A stretch of DNA of 64,000 bases, from the NCBI GenBank assembly GCA_019114515.1, contig DXFH01000027.1, positions 41,759 to 105,758 on the forward strand. The letters run 5' to 3'. The translations under genes and the position numbers were made by a program. Every line of letters starts with the position of its first letter. Within the stretch, counting starts at the first letter, position 1. Origin of the DNA: Candidatus Limosilactobacillus merdigallinarum. Lineage in GTDB: Bacteria > Bacillota > Bacilli > Lactobacillales > Lactobacillaceae. Of the stretch, positions 35,556 through 44,737 are shown piece after piece. The notes under the pieces were generated by a model. It was not told where the DNA came from. It did no database searches and was given only the letters and a program-made list of their open reading frames with translations.

Positions 35556-37439
35556 TTAATCCTTTTTAAAGGGTTCGCTAAAACTAGTACCCGCAGTCAA
35601 AACGTACTGCTTGTACCACGTCATAAAGGTTAAAATCGTCCACAATTTACGTGAGTTATCACGAACACCATTCTTGTGATCTTCAAGCAATTTCAAAAAG
35701 TACTGCTTGTCAAAGTACTTTTCTGTTGGTGATTCGTTAATGATATTCTTAGCCCAATCGTACATTTCGTCCTTTAGCCAGAAGCGAATTGGCACAGGGA
35801 AGCCTAACTTACGCCGGTGAAGAACATGGGCAGGTACAATATCTTTAACTGCTTCACGTAAAATCCACTTAGTCGTGCCATCCTTGATCCGTAAATCCCA
35901 TGGAATCTGAGAAGCCACCTTGAAGACTTCCTTATCCAAGAATGGAGTCCGTAGTTCCAAACTATGAGCCATAGAAGTCCGATCACCATTACGTAAGAGG
36001 TCACCATTCAGCCATTCATGAATATCAATGTATTGCATCTTGGTAATCTGGTCGTAATTAGCCGCCTGTTCATAATATGGCGCCATGATCTGCTTAAATG
36101 GGTGTTCCTGATTGTAGCCACGCATGAATAACTGTTTATCATGTTCATTGAAGATAAAGGCATTACCAACATAACGGTCTTCCAAAGGCACCGTGCCCCG
36201 TTGTAAGTAAGACTTACCCCTCATTCCTTCAGGCATCATCTTGCTAATGGCATGTAATGCACCATTCAGTGGACGAAGGTACTTAAATGGCCGCAAAGAA
36301 ATTGGTTCATGATAGATTGTGTACCCACCAAATAGCTCATCTGCACCCTCACCGGTCAATGCAACGATAACATGTTTACGGGCTTCTTTAGTCACAAAGA
36401 ACTGGGGAACAGCAGCCGGATCGGCCAATGGATCATCCATACACCATACAAAGTGAGGGAAAGCCTTCATAAATTCCTTAGCAGTAATCACATGGCTGTA
36501 GTTCTTAACTCCTAAAACTTCTGCAGTCTCTTTGGCCACGTCAATTTCACTGTATCCTTTCCGCTCAAAACCAACGGAGAATGTAGACAGATTCTGGTTA
36601 AATTGCTTGGCAATGCAAGCAACAATTGTTGAATCAATCCCACCAGAAAGAAAAGCACCAACCGGAACATCTGAACGCATGTGGATCTTAACTGAGTTAA
36701 TCAACACATCATGAACTGCTTTTACTAATTCGTCTTCAGACTTGTTAACCGGTGCAAAGGTAGTGTCTGTATAACGTTTAATTTTCAATGGTTGACCAAC
36801 ATGCTTAACCATGTAGGTCCCTGGCATCATTGATTTAATTTCGGTTGACATCGTTTCTGGTTCTGGTACATATTGAAAAGTCATGTAGTCTTGCAATGCG
36901 TCATGATCAAACTCCGGATGTTCCATCACTGCATACAATGCTTTTTCCTCAGAAGCATACAGGAACTGACCATTACGTTCTGCATAGTACAATGGCTTAA
37001 TTCCAAACATATCACGAGCAGCAAACATTGTCTGCTCATTAGTATCCCAGATAACGAAGGCGAACATTCCCCTTAGTTGCTTGACAGAATCTACGCCATA
37101 GCGATCATACATCGCAATGATCACTTCAGAATCGGAATCACTCTTAAAAGTATATCCCTCTTTCTTTAAATCATTACGCAATTCAATGTAGTTGTAAATT
37201 TCACCGTTAAAAGTCAGCATGTAACGACCATCCATGTATGGCATTGGTTGATGCCCAGCAGCTGATAAGTCGTGGATACTTAAGCGACGAAATCCCATCG
37301 TGATGTTATCATCCTGAAAGTAGCCAGAATCGTCTGGTCCCCGGTGGATCATCATATTAGTCATTGTATGTAATGCATCATTCAGCTTTCCCGCTGAATA
37401 AACCTTTTTATCAGATAAGCACCCAGCAAATCCGCACAT
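35556..37439 (-). CDS. asnB: glutamine-dependent asparagine synthetase family protein, likely mDAP amidotransferase
   Basis: The 627-residue protein has an N-terminal class II glutaminase domain, with the nucleophile Cys immediately after the initiator Met (MCGFAG), and a C-terminal synthetase domain with the ATP-pyrophosphatase loop SGGIDST. The start at 37439 is required to expose Cys; the upstream ATG two codons earlier would bury it. It could make asparagine, but asnB directly upstream of murE, together with the DNPR MurE, suggests the peptidoglycan role shown for L. plantarum AsnB1, B. subtilis AsnB and mycobacterial AsnB, amidation of the mDAP carboxyl. Confidence 0.88.
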   Translation of the reverse strand: MCGFAGCLSDKKVYSAGKLNDALHTMTNMMIHRGPDDSGYFQDDNITMGFRRLSIHDLSAAGHQPMPYMDGRYMLTFNGEIYNYIELRNDLKKEGYTFKSDSDSEVIIAMYDRYGVDSVKQLRGMFAFVIWDTNEQTMFAARDMFGIKPLYYAERNGQFLYASEEKALYAVMEHPEFDHDALQDYMTFQYVPEPETMSTEIKSMMPGTYMVKHVGQPLKIKRYTDTTFAPVNKSEDELVKAVHDVLINSVKIHMRSDVPVGAFLSGGIDSTIVACIAKQFNQNLSTFSVGFERKGYSEIDVAKETAEVLGVKNYSHVITAKEFMKAFPHFVWCMDDPLADPAAVPQFFVTKEARKHVIVALTGEGADELFGGYTIYHEPISLRPFKYLRPLNGALHAISKMMPEGMRGKSYLQRGTVPLEDRYVGNAFIFNEHDKQLFMRGYNQEHPFKQIMAPYYEQAANYDQITKMQYIDIHEWLNGDLLRNGDRTSMAHSLELRTPFLDKEVFKVASQIPWDLRIKDGTTKWILREAVKDIVPAHVLHRRKLGFPVPIRFWLKDEMYDWAKNIINESPTEKYFDKQYFLKLLEDHKNGVRDNSRKLWTILTFMTWYKQYVLTAGTSFSEPFKKD

Positions 37440-37565
37440 GTACATTCACTCCTTCAGGCACAAAAATGCCTTCTCAATTCTCTGAGCTGCTCTTACATCA
37501 TGAACATGAAACAACTCACTTCTTAAAAACAACATTTATAGTAGTATAGTAGTGGCAACAATGGT

Positions 37566-37598
37566 AAAAAGCAACTCCGAAAGATCAGGAAGTCGCTT
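37566..37598 (-). terminator. ribF terminator
   Basis: AAGCGACTTCC pairs with GGAGTTGCTT (ten pairs, two G-U) across a short loop and is followed by five T. It separates ribF from asnB. Confidence 0.75.
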
Positions 37599-37605
37599 AC
37601 AAATA

Positions 37606-38571
37606 CTAGTGGACTAGTTGATTATGTAAATCCTTTAAATTTGTTAATATTTGCGTGCAAACGATTTGATCTTGCTTCAATTGCTGAACCAATTCTGCTG
37701 TAGACTGGAACTTAACTTGTCCTCTGACTTCTTTTACCCAGCGCACGGTTACTTGTTCACCATATATTTCATCATTGAAGCCAAATAGATATACTTCAAT
37801 CGTTTTTTGATTATGATCACCAAAAGTTTCATTATAGCCAACACTAGCCATCCCATTATACCAATGATGGTTGACCAAAAACTGTACCGCATAGACCCCC
37901 ACTGCCGGAATCCGCTGATCTACTTGCCAGGATACATTCGCGGTCGGAAAGCCCAATGTTCGTCCTCTAGCCAAACCGTGAACTATCGTGCCAGTAGTGC
38001 AATAACGGTAACCAAGCAACTGATTAGCCTGGTCTACATGGCCATCATCCAGCAGTTGCCTAATTTTGGTAGAAGCGACTTTGTCTTCATCTTGATCGCT
38101 TAATTTTTCCACTACTTCCACTTGAAAGCGGCCATGAGCATATTCTGGCAGTTGTGCCATTCCTGCATTCTTGGGACCATAAGTATGATCAAAACCGGCA
38201 ACCGTTACTGCTGGATGCAAATTAACAATCACTTCATCAATAAATTTCTGTGGACTCAGCTTAGCTAGGTGCGAGGTAAATGACATGACATATAAGAGTG
38301 TCACACCAAGCTGTTTCATTAAGTCAATCTTACGGTCTAAGGTGCTCAGATAGTGAACACCATTCTTAAATTGACGAAAGACAATGGCTGGGCTCTGGTT
38401 ATAAGTAAGAACCGTTAGTGGCAAATTTCGTTGCTGAGCAATCTGCTTGGCTCGCATAATCACTGCTTGATGACCACGATGAACACCATCAAAAAAGCCC
38501 ATTGCCAATACACACTGCCCTGTGGGAATCTTTGCTGGATCCACCGGGTATTCAAGTGTGATAACTTTCAT
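37606..38571 (-). CDS. ribF: bifunctional riboflavin kinase/FAD synthetase
   Basis: The 321-residue enzyme makes FMN and FAD. The N-terminal FAD synthetase nucleotidyltransferase domain has MGFFDGVHRGHQ, and the C-terminal flavokinase domain has GRTLGFPTANV. Full length. It begins 1 nt after truB ends; truB-ribF is a widely conserved pair. Confidence 0.96.
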   Translation of the reverse strand: MKVITLEYPVDPAKIPTGQCVLAMGFFDGVHRGHQAVIMRAKQIAQQRNLPLTVLTYNQSPAIVFRQFKNGVHYLSTLDRKIDLMKQLGVTLLYVMSFTSHLAKLSPQKFIDEVIVNLHPAVTVAGFDHTYGPKNAGMAQLPEYAHGRFQVEVVEKLSDQDEDKVASTKIRQLLDDGHVDQANQLLGYRYCTTGTIVHGLARGRTLGFPTANVSWQVDQRIPAVGVYAVQFLVNHHWYNGMASVGYNETFGDHNQKTIEVYLFGFNDEIYGEQVTVRWVKEVRGQVKFQSTAELVQQLKQDQIVCTQILTNLKDLHNQLVH

Positions 38572-38572
38572 G

Positions 38573-39487
38573 TTAACCCTCCGTCTTCGTTAGAAACATC
38601 TTTAATGGCTTAAAATGCTTACCATGTCGTTCATAAATTGCCTGCGCCTGATCATGGTAGACAAGCACTACCCGCGATTGATCGTCACTATGTACCTCAT
38701 CGTCTGTCAGCCAGCCACCATTTTTAACTGCCTTATACTGATTATCGGTCAATTTAACTTGTGGAACATCACGCAAAACATAGGTGATCGGGTAAACATA
38801 ATTAATGATCGTACCATTATTGACCGCCTCCTCCACGTCGTCCAGGATTAGTGTATGATCAAGATCAAAGCCGCCACTCTTTAAACGGGTTAAAGAAGAC
38901 ATTACGCCGGGATAGCCTAGTTGACGAGCTAAGTCACCTGCTAATGTGCGGATATAAGTTCCCTTGGAGCATTCCACTTTAAAGCGGACCACCTGTTGTT
39001 TTTTGTTCGCATCATAGTGATTAGCCAACATACTAAACGATTTAATAGTGACATGGCGCCGCGGTTGTTCTACTTTCTCATGTGCCCGTGCATATTCATA
39101 AAGACGCTTGCCATTCACCTTCACTGCCGAATACATCGGGACAGTCTGGGTAATGGTTCCCGTGAGCTTGGCCATTGCATCTTTCACTGCTTGGTCACTA
39201 ATTGCACTTGTGACTAGCTTTTCTTCAACCGTCTCTCCTGACAGGTCTTCCGTCGTGGTAGCAAAACCAATCGTTAGCTCACCAGCATAAACTTTGCCAC
39301 TGGCCATCAAAAACGGTACCAGTTTAGTTGCGTTACCGATACAAATTGGCAACACTCCGCTTACATCTGGGTCTAGGGTTCCCGAATGACCAATCTTTTT
39401 CGTATTTAATAGCTGTCTAAGGCGGCGAATACAATCAAAACTAGTCATTCCGCGTTCCTTATATAATGGCAGTACCCCGTTCATCAT
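38573..39487 (-). CDS. truB: tRNA pseudouridine55 synthase
   Basis: The 304-residue enzyme isomerises U55 in the T loop of tRNA. The catalytic segment is HSGTLDPDVSG, with Asp as nucleophile, and the C-terminal RNA-binding domain is present. The start at 39487 has AAAGGAGACT. It is separated from rbfA by a long hairpin and has its own promoter. Confidence 0.96.
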   Translation of the reverse strand: MMNGVLPLYKERGMTSFDCIRRLRQLLNTKKIGHSGTLDPDVSGVLPICIGNATKLVPFLMASGKVYAGELTIGFATTTEDLSGETVEEKLVTSAISDQAVKDAMAKLTGTITQTVPMYSAVKVNGKRLYEYARAHEKVEQPRRHVTIKSFSMLANHYDANKKQQVVRFKVECSKGTYIRTLAGDLARQLGYPGVMSSLTRLKSGGFDLDHTLILDDVEEAVNNGTIINYVYPITYVLRDVPQVKLTDNQYKAVKNGGWLTDDEVHSDDQSRVVLVYHDQAQAIYERHGKHFKPLKMFLTKTEG

Positions 39488-39519
39488 AGTCTCCTTTCCG
39501 ATCATTGAGTTAATAAGTC

Positions 39520-39528
39520 ATTATAACA
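39520..39528 (-). promoter_or_regulatory. promoter of truB-ribF
   Basis: Extended -10 TGT-TATAAT (TATAAT at 39520-39525), about 35 nt before truB; the -35 region overlaps the rbfA hairpin. Confidence 0.55.
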
Positions 39529-39530
39529 AC

Positions 39531-39571
39531 AAATGGCCCCTAATGTTCAATCTGAACGCTAGGAGCCATTT
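39531..39571 (-). terminator. rbfA terminator-like hairpin
   Basis: AAATGGC-CCTA-GTTCA arms pair along 41 bases around TTCAGATTGAA. The T tract after it is poor (TTTGTTGTT), so it may also act as an RNA 3' end. Confidence 0.6.
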
Positions 39572-39607
39572 CAATTGCAAGCTATGAATCCAAAACTAGC
39601 TTACTTT

Positions 39608-39970
39608 TTACAGTTCGTGATCTTCGTGCAACTTACGCAACAGTTCATCAATCCGATTACCATAGGTTACCGAAGGATCACGCTCAAATTTAATGGCTGG
39701 TGTTTTAAAAATGTTCAGGCGTGCACCCAGTTCACTCCGAACCAGACCAGTGGCCTTATCTAGACCTGTCTGCGCCTTTTCACCAGCGGAAGCTTTGTCC
39801 GACAAAATGCTGTAATAGATCGTTGCTTGTTGCAGGTCACCAGTGACATCAACACCGGTAATGGTAACCCCTTCCACACGGGGATCACGTACCCGCTTCA
39901 GCAAAATGTCATCCACTTCCCGCTGAATTTCTTGGGCCAGCCGTTCAACACGATAATGTTTGCTTGGCAT
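39608..39970 (-). CDS. rbfA: ribosome-binding factor A
   Basis: The 120-residue KH-fold protein matures the 5' end of 16S rRNA. It has the family start (HYRVERLAQEIQREV) and segment DPRVEGVTITGVDV, with standard length. It follows infB by 11 nt in the conserved rimP-nusA-rnpM-ylxQ-infB-rbfA operon. Confidence 0.95.
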   Translation of the reverse strand: MPSKHYRVERLAQEIQREVDDILLKRVRDPRVEGVTITGVDVTGDLQQATIYYSILSDKASAGEKAQTGLDKATGLVRSELGARLNIFKTPAIKFERDPSVTYGNRIDELLRKLHEDHEL

Positions 39971-39981
39971 AAGCGGCCTCC

Positions 39982-42294
39982 TTACTTAACCGGAACTTCT
40001 TTCATCTGGTAAGCTTCAATGACATCATTTTCCTTGATATCATTGTAGTTTTCAATCGTCAAACCACATTCGTAACCTTGCTTGACTTCCTTAACGTCAT
40101 CTTTGAACCGCTTCAAGCTGCCTAATTCACCAGTGTAGACAACCACGCCATCACGGATCAAGCGTACCTTAGAATCACGAGTGATCTTACCAGAGGTAAC
40201 CATTCCACCGGCAATCGTCCCAACTTTAGAAGCCTTGTAGAGCTGCCGTACTTCAACTTCACCAATCGTCTCTTCTTTGTAGACCGGCTCCAGCATCCCT
40301 TTCATGGCATCTTCAACTTCTTCGATAGCCTTGTAGATAACCTGGTGCAGACGAATATCGATGTTGTTGCTGTCAGCCATTGACTTAGCTAATGGGGTTG
40401 GCCGCACGTTGAAGCCGATGATAACGGCGTTAGAAGCTTCAGCCAGGGTAACATCAGATTCAGAAATCGCACCAACGGCTTGGTGAATGATGTCTACCCG
40501 GACACCATTAACTTTAATCTTTTGCAGACTCTGTGACAGGGCTTCGACAGAACCTTGAACATCCGCCTTAATGATGATTGGCAAGGTCTTCATCTGACCC
40601 TTCTTCATCGTTGCAAACAGGTTGTCCAGGGTCACGTGTGATGTCCGTGCCCGTTCTTCTTCCTGTGCCTGTTCCGCACGCTTTTCACCAGCAGCACGAG
40701 CGGTCTTTTCATCGTCAAATACCACGAAACGGTCACCGGCTTGCGGTACATCATTGAGTCCGGTAATTTCAACTGGTGTGGATGGGGTAGCCTTCTTGAT
40801 ACGGTGACCGTTTTCGTTGTTCATTGTCCGGACACGACCGTAAGTGTCACCAACAACGATTGGATCACCAACATGCATCGTACCTTGTTGAACCAGCAAG
40901 GTAGCAACCGGACCCCGCCCTTGGTCCAGACGAGCTTCAACTACAGAACCCGCAGCATTTTGATCAGGATTAGCCTTTAATTCCATCATTTCAGCCTGCA
41001 ATAAGATCATGTCCAGCAGTTCATCAATGTTCTTGCCAAACTTAGCTGAAATCTTAACGAAGATGGTGTCACCACCCCAGTCTTCTGGAACCAGACCATA
41101 CTTGCTCAGCTGTTCCGTAACGTGATCAGGGTTAGCACCTGGCTTATCAATCTTGTTAACAGCAACAATGATTGGTGTCTTAGCAGCTTGGGCGTGGTGG
41201 ATAGCTTCGACTGTTTGTGGCATGACACCATCATCAGCAGCAACCACCAGAACGGTGATATCGGTGATGTTGGCACCACGAGCACGCATTTCAGAGAAGG
41301 CCGCGTGTCCTGGGGTGTCCAAGAAGGTAATTAGTTGATCTTGGTAATGAACTTGGTAAGCACCAATGGCCTGGGTAATACCACCTGCTTCATGAGCCGT
41401 AACGTGTGAGTGACGAATCTTATCCAGAAGCGTCGTCTTACCATGGTCAACGTGACCCATAACCGTAACTACTGGCGGACGAGGAACGGCATGTTCATCG
41501 TTCTTTTCCTCTTCTTCAAAGTACTTGTCCAGGTCAGAAATGTCTTCTTCCACCTTCTGCTTAGCATCAATACCGTAATCAGCAGCTACTAATTCAATGG
41601 TATCTTTATCCAATGACTGGTTTTGGTTAGTCATCACACCAAGCATGAAGAGCTTCTTGATGATTTCTGTAGCTGGACGGTGCAAAATCTTCGCCAGACC
41701 CTGAACGTTCATTCCTTCAGTGTATTCCAGCACCTTCGGCAACGGCTTATCTTTCCGCTGAGTTGGTTGCTTTTGACTAACATTCTTCATCCGTTGGTTA
41801 CGCATCCGCTTCTTATTGCGCTTCTTGTTCTTCTTGTTGTTCTTCTGGCCAAACCAGTGCACACGGTTCTGATCATTATCAGATTGCCGGTTACCCGCGT
41901 TGTTATTTTGGTTGCCCTGTTGGTTATTATTTTGTTTTTGGGCCTTATTATTTTTGTTGTTCTTGTTGTTTTTACGATCATGCTTTTGGTTTTGCTTACC
42001 ACCATTTTCTTGATGATTAGCCTTTACCTGCTGATCGTTATGATGCTCGTGCTTTGCTGGATTGGCGTTTTGCTTTGCATCATGCTTGATAGCTGGCTGC
42101 TTAGCCTTTTTCGCAGCCGGTTGATTGTTAGAACTTTGCGCCTTAGCAGCCTGACGCAACTGGGAAGCTTGTTCAGGAGTTACTGAAGACATATGACTCT
42201 TGATGACCATGCCCTGTTTGTTAGCTAGATTGACCAGCGACTTGCTTGGCATCTTCAGTTCCTTGGCTAGTTGATAAATTCGTTCTTTAGCCAT
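39982..42294 (-). CDS. infB: translation initiation factor IF-2
   Basis: The 770-residue GTPase brings initiator tRNA to the 30S subunit. After a helical N-terminal start there is a very polar Asn/Lys/Gln-rich, low-complexity segment (about residues 50-180); then IF2_N-like sequence ([17 protein letters not shown]) and the G domain with [11 protein letters not shown] and [10 protein letters not shown], plus domains II to IV. The low-complexity N-terminus is common in lactobacilli. Confidence 0.97.
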   Translation of the reverse strand: MAKERIYQLAKELKMPSKSLVNLANKQGMVIKSHMSSVTPEQASQLRQAAKAQSSNNQPAAKKAKQPAIKHDAKQNANPAKHEHHNDQQVKANHQENGGKQNQKHDRKNNKNNKNNKAQKQNNNQQGNQNNNAGNRQSDNDQNRVHWFGQKNNKKNKKRNKKRMRNQRMKNVSQKQPTQRKDKPLPKVLEYTEGMNVQGLAKILHRPATEIIKKLFMLGVMTNQNQSLDKDTIELVAADYGIDAKQKVEEDISDLDKYFEEEEKNDEHAVPRPPVVTVMGHVDHGKTTLLDKIRHSHVTAHEAGGITQAIGAYQVHYQDQLITFLDTPGHAAFSEMRARGANITDITVLVVAADDGVMPQTVEAIHHAQAAKTPIIVAVNKIDKPGANPDHVTEQLSKYGLVPEDWGGDTIFVKISAKFGKNIDELLDMILLQAEMMELKANPDQNAAGSVVEARLDQGRGPVATLLVQQGTMHVGDPIVVGDTYGRVRTMNNENGHRIKKATPSTPVEITGLNDVPQAGDRFVVFDDEKTARAAGEKRAEQAQEEERARTSHVTLDNLFATMKKGQMKTLPIIIKADVQGSVEALSQSLQKIKVNGVRVDIIHQAVGAISESDVTLAEASNAVIIGFNVRPTPLAKSMADSNNIDIRLHQVIYKAIEEVEDAMKGMLEPVYKEETIGEVEVRQLYKASKVGTIAGGMVTSGKITRDSKVRLIRDGVVVYTGELGSLKRFKDDVKEVKQGYECGLTIENYNDIKENDVIEAYQMKEVPVK

Positions 42295-42330
42295 AGACTC
42301 ACTCTCCTTTTAATGGTTATGTTTAGATGG

Positions 42331-42642
42331 TTATTTTTGATTATTCGTTAATTGAATAAATCGTTTGGCAAATCCTGTCTGGGTAACACCAATGACTGTT
42401 CGTGGCTGACCGATCGCTTGGCTAAGCTTTTGTTTGCTAAACTCGGCACACATCGGTACACCATAATACTGGCATTGATCATGAATCTTCTTGGCAACTG
42501 CCTTACCGGCATCACTGCTCAAGAAAATGAATTTTATCTGCTGGCTGCGCAACGACCTAATCACCAAGTCTTCACCAGTGACTAGCTGACGGGCACGTTG
42601 AGCTAACCCCAGCAGTCCCAGAATTTTCATTTCATTATTCAT
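42331..42642 (-). CDS. ylxQ: L7Ae-family ribosomal protein-like YlxQ
   Basis: The 103-residue protein belongs to the L7Ae/L30e/Gadd45 family of K-turn RNA binders (KILGLLGLAQRARQLVTGEDLV). It overlaps the end of rnpM by 8 nt at ATG 42642, with a second Met four codons later (42630) as alternative. Its place in the nusA operon is conserved, and its cellular role remains unclear. Confidence 0.9.
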   Translation of the reverse strand: MNNEMKILGLLGLAQRARQLVTGEDLVIRSLRSQQIKFIFLSSDAGKAVAKKIHDQCQYYGVPMCAEFSKQKLSQAIGQPRTVIGVTQTGFAKRFIQLTNNQK

Positions 42643-42934
42643 GGCCAAACAATTTCTGTCGTGCTTGCTCGTGGTCAGCGTACTTAAGCAATTCGTCATA
42701 GAAACTGTCATCCAGCTTGACACCAAACACTGAATCAAAAGTGTGTTCCGCCTTCGCCTTCTCTGCAATTTTAACATCAATTGCCACATAAGCTCCACGA
42801 CCAGGCTTTTTCCCTGTCGGATCAAGTGACACTTCATTTTCTTTGTTACGGACAATCCGGATTAGTTGGCGCTTAGGCATCATTTCGCCAGTAACGACGT
42901 CTTTACGCATCGGTATCTTTCTCTTTTTCACCAT
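42635..42934 (-). CDS. rnpM: RNase P modulator RnpM (YlxR)
   Basis: The 99-residue protein has the YlxR hallmark motif KRKIPMRKDVVTG, then GRGAYVAID. Recent work identified this family as a modulator of RNase P activity. Start ATG 42934 follows GGGGGTGAAA. It sits between nusA and ylxQ, the invariant order. Confidence 0.92.
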   Translation of the reverse strand: MVKKRKIPMRKDVVTGEMMPKRQLIRIVRNKENEVSLDPTGKKPGRGAYVAIDVKIAEKAKAEHTFDSVFGVKLDDSFYDELLKYADHEQARQKLFGHE

Positions 42935-42957
42935 TTTCACCCCCGGCGCGATTTTAC

Positions 42958-44112
42958 CTATTCTGCATCTTCATCATTATTGTCGTCATCAACCGGCGTG
43001 CCATCAGGATCCATTTCGGATAATGGCTTGATGTCAATCTTGTAGCCAGTTAATTGAGCGGCAAGACGAACGTTTTGACCCCTTTTACCAATAGCCAAAG
43101 ACAGCTGATCGTCAGGAACAATTACCGTGCAGCCGCGGTGAACACGTGGTTCCGCATCAGGATCATTGTTACCATCGTCTTCAACTTCACCATTGTTTTC
43201 ATCAAAGATAACACCCTTGACTTCAGCAGGGTTCAAGGCATTTTTAATGTATTCTTCGGGTTCTTCTTCGTACTTAACGATGTCGATATTTTCACCAGCG
43301 AGCTGGTTAACAATCGTTTGTACTCGTGAGCCACGAGGCCCCACACAGGTCCCAACCGGATCAATGTTGCCATCACGAGAGAAGACAGCCACCTTAGCCC
43401 GGTCACCAGCTTCACGCACAATCCCCTTGATTTCTACGATTCCCTGGCTGATTTCAGGAACTTCTTTTTCAAACAGCCGCTTCAACAGGTCAGGTGCTGT
43501 CCGTGAAACGAAGACTTGCGGGCCCTTAGTATCTTTCAATACGCGAGTAACGTAAACCTGAACACGGTCATGCGGACGATAATGTTCATTCGGCATCTGG
43601 TCATGCTTGTTCATTGCTGCTTCGACACCATCTAAGTTGATGTAGATGTACCGGTTGTCTTCACGAGCAACTTCGCCTTCAACCAAATCGTCCTTCAGCT
43701 TATTGTACTTGTTATAAACAATCTGCCGTTCTTCTTCACGCAGCTTTTGCAGAACCACATTTTTAGCGGTCTGTGCGGCAATCCGGCCAAATCCAGCTGG
43801 CGTTACTTCTTGTTTGAAGGTATCGCCAATTTCATAACCATGGCTAACCTGCATTGCGTCGCGCAGACTAATTTGTTCAACCGGGTTCGTCACTTCGTCA
43901 ACAACTGTTTTGTCGGCGTAAACCTTAAAATCACCTGTCTTATCATCAATCTGAACTTCCACGTTGGCATTGTTGTCATCGTAGTTCTTCTGATAAGCAT
44001 TAGCTAATGCATCGGTTAATGCCTGAATAATGACTTCTTTCTTAATGCTCTTTTCCTTTTCCAGGACATCGAAAGCCTCCATTAATTCATTGCGTTGCTT
44101 TTTAGTACTCAT
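42958..44112 (-). CDS. nusA: transcription termination/antitermination factor NusA
   Basis: The 384-residue protein binds RNA polymerase and pausing RNA. It has an N-terminal RNAP-binding domain, an S1 domain (VEGEVAREDNRYIYINL) and two KH domains (VGPRGSRVQTIVNQL; IGKRGQNVRLAAQL). The Firmicute form lacks the extra C-terminal acidic repeats of E. coli, although a short acidic tail (DDDNNDEDAE) is present. A terminator in the leader of its operon may be NusA-sensitive. Confidence 0.97.
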   Translation of the reverse strand: MSTKKQRNELMEAFDVLEKEKSIKKEVIIQALTDALANAYQKNYDDNNANVEVQIDDKTGDFKVYADKTVVDEVTNPVEQISLRDAMQVSHGYEIGDTFKQEVTPAGFGRIAAQTAKNVVLQKLREEERQIVYNKYNKLKDDLVEGEVAREDNRYIYINLDGVEAAMNKHDQMPNEHYRPHDRVQVYVTRVLKDTKGPQVFVSRTAPDLLKRLFEKEVPEISQGIVEIKGIVREAGDRAKVAVFSRDGNIDPVGTCVGPRGSRVQTIVNQLAGENIDIVKYEEEPEEYIKNALNPAEVKGVIFDENNGEVEDDGNNDPDAEPRVHRGCTVIVPDDQLSLAIGKRGQNVRLAAQLTGYKIDIKPLSEMDPDGTPVDDDNNDEDAE

Positions 44113-44126
44113 CGTTATCTCCTCGT

Positions 44127-44606
44127 TTAAATCTTAACTGCTAATCGTGCCTTCGCAATCAGTTTTCTTTGAAGGGTTAGTTTTTGATGGCGGGTTTTAT
44201 TTAACCAATCTAGTGTCAATGTATCGGGGGTTAACTCTGTTAAAGTCCCTTCATAAACCTTTTTTCCGTTAACTGCTTGATACAGTGAAACATGGATGTA
44301 TTGGTTAACCGCTTGTTCATAATCTTTTTCGTTACGCAGCGGTCGTTCAGCACCCGGCGATGATACTTCTAGGAAGTACTGTTGTGGGATTGGATCAGGA
44401 TCACATGCATCCAAAGCAGCACTTAGCTGGTCACTCACCGTCACACAATCTTCTAAAGTAATACCGCCCTCTTTGTCGATATAAACCCGTAAATACCAAC
44501 TAGGACCCTCTTTAACGAATTCAGTATCAAAGAGTTCAAAATGATGTTCGTCTAAAATCGGTTGAACTAATTGATTAACGGTTTTAATTACCGTAGCTGT
44601 GCTCAA
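44127..44606 (-). CDS. rimP: ribosome maturation factor RimP
   Basis: The 159-residue protein assists 30S maturation. It has the conserved [10 protein letters not shown] motif and the N-terminal [18 protein letters not shown]. The frame extends further upstream, but a GGAGGTGAAAG ribosome site makes the TTG at 44606 the likely start. It is the first gene of the nusA-infB operon, after a leader with a terminator. Confidence 0.93.
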   Translation of the reverse strand: MSTATVIKTVNQLVQPILDEHHFELFDTEFVKEGPSWYLRVYIDKEGGITLEDCVTVSDQLSAALDACDPDPIPQQYFLEVSSPGAERPLRNEKDYEQAVNQYIHVSLYQAVNGKKVYEGTLTELTPDTLTLDWLNKTRHQKLTLQRKLIAKARLAVKI

Positions 44607-44632
44607 AACTTTCACCTCCAAACAATTGCAAT

Positions 44633-44659
44633 AAAAAGAGCGAGCATCTCTGCTCACTC
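44633..44659 (-). terminator. leader terminator before rimP-nusA
   Basis: GAGTGAGCA pairs with TGCTCGCTC (nine pairs) around GAGA and is followed by five T. It lies between the operon promoter (44685-44713) and the rimP ribosome site, so it is an attenuator and not an end-of-gene site. Confidence 0.8.
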
Positions 44660-44684
44660 CCTTCCGAAGTTATGTAACACTCAT

Positions 44685-44713
44685 ATCATAACATTGTTTG
44701 TATTGATCTGCAA
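44685..44713 (-). promoter_or_regulatory. promoter of rimP-nusA-infB operon
   Basis: -35 TTGCAG (44708-44713), 17-base spacer, -10 TATGAT (44685-44690). Confidence 0.7.
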
Positions 44714-44737
44714 GCAATCAATGCCCAACAGTATCCA

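Noticed and set aside
37440..37565. Mini-frame MFMM and two small hairpins in the asnB leader
   Set aside because: Too short to support as an attenuator; no terminator with T run and no codon bias signal was seen.
41623..42186. 187-codon plus-strand frame opposite infB
   Set aside because: It is antisense to the Asn/Lys-rich low-complexity part of infB, has a run of Leu/Ile/Val from the complement of that composition, and has no ribosome site.
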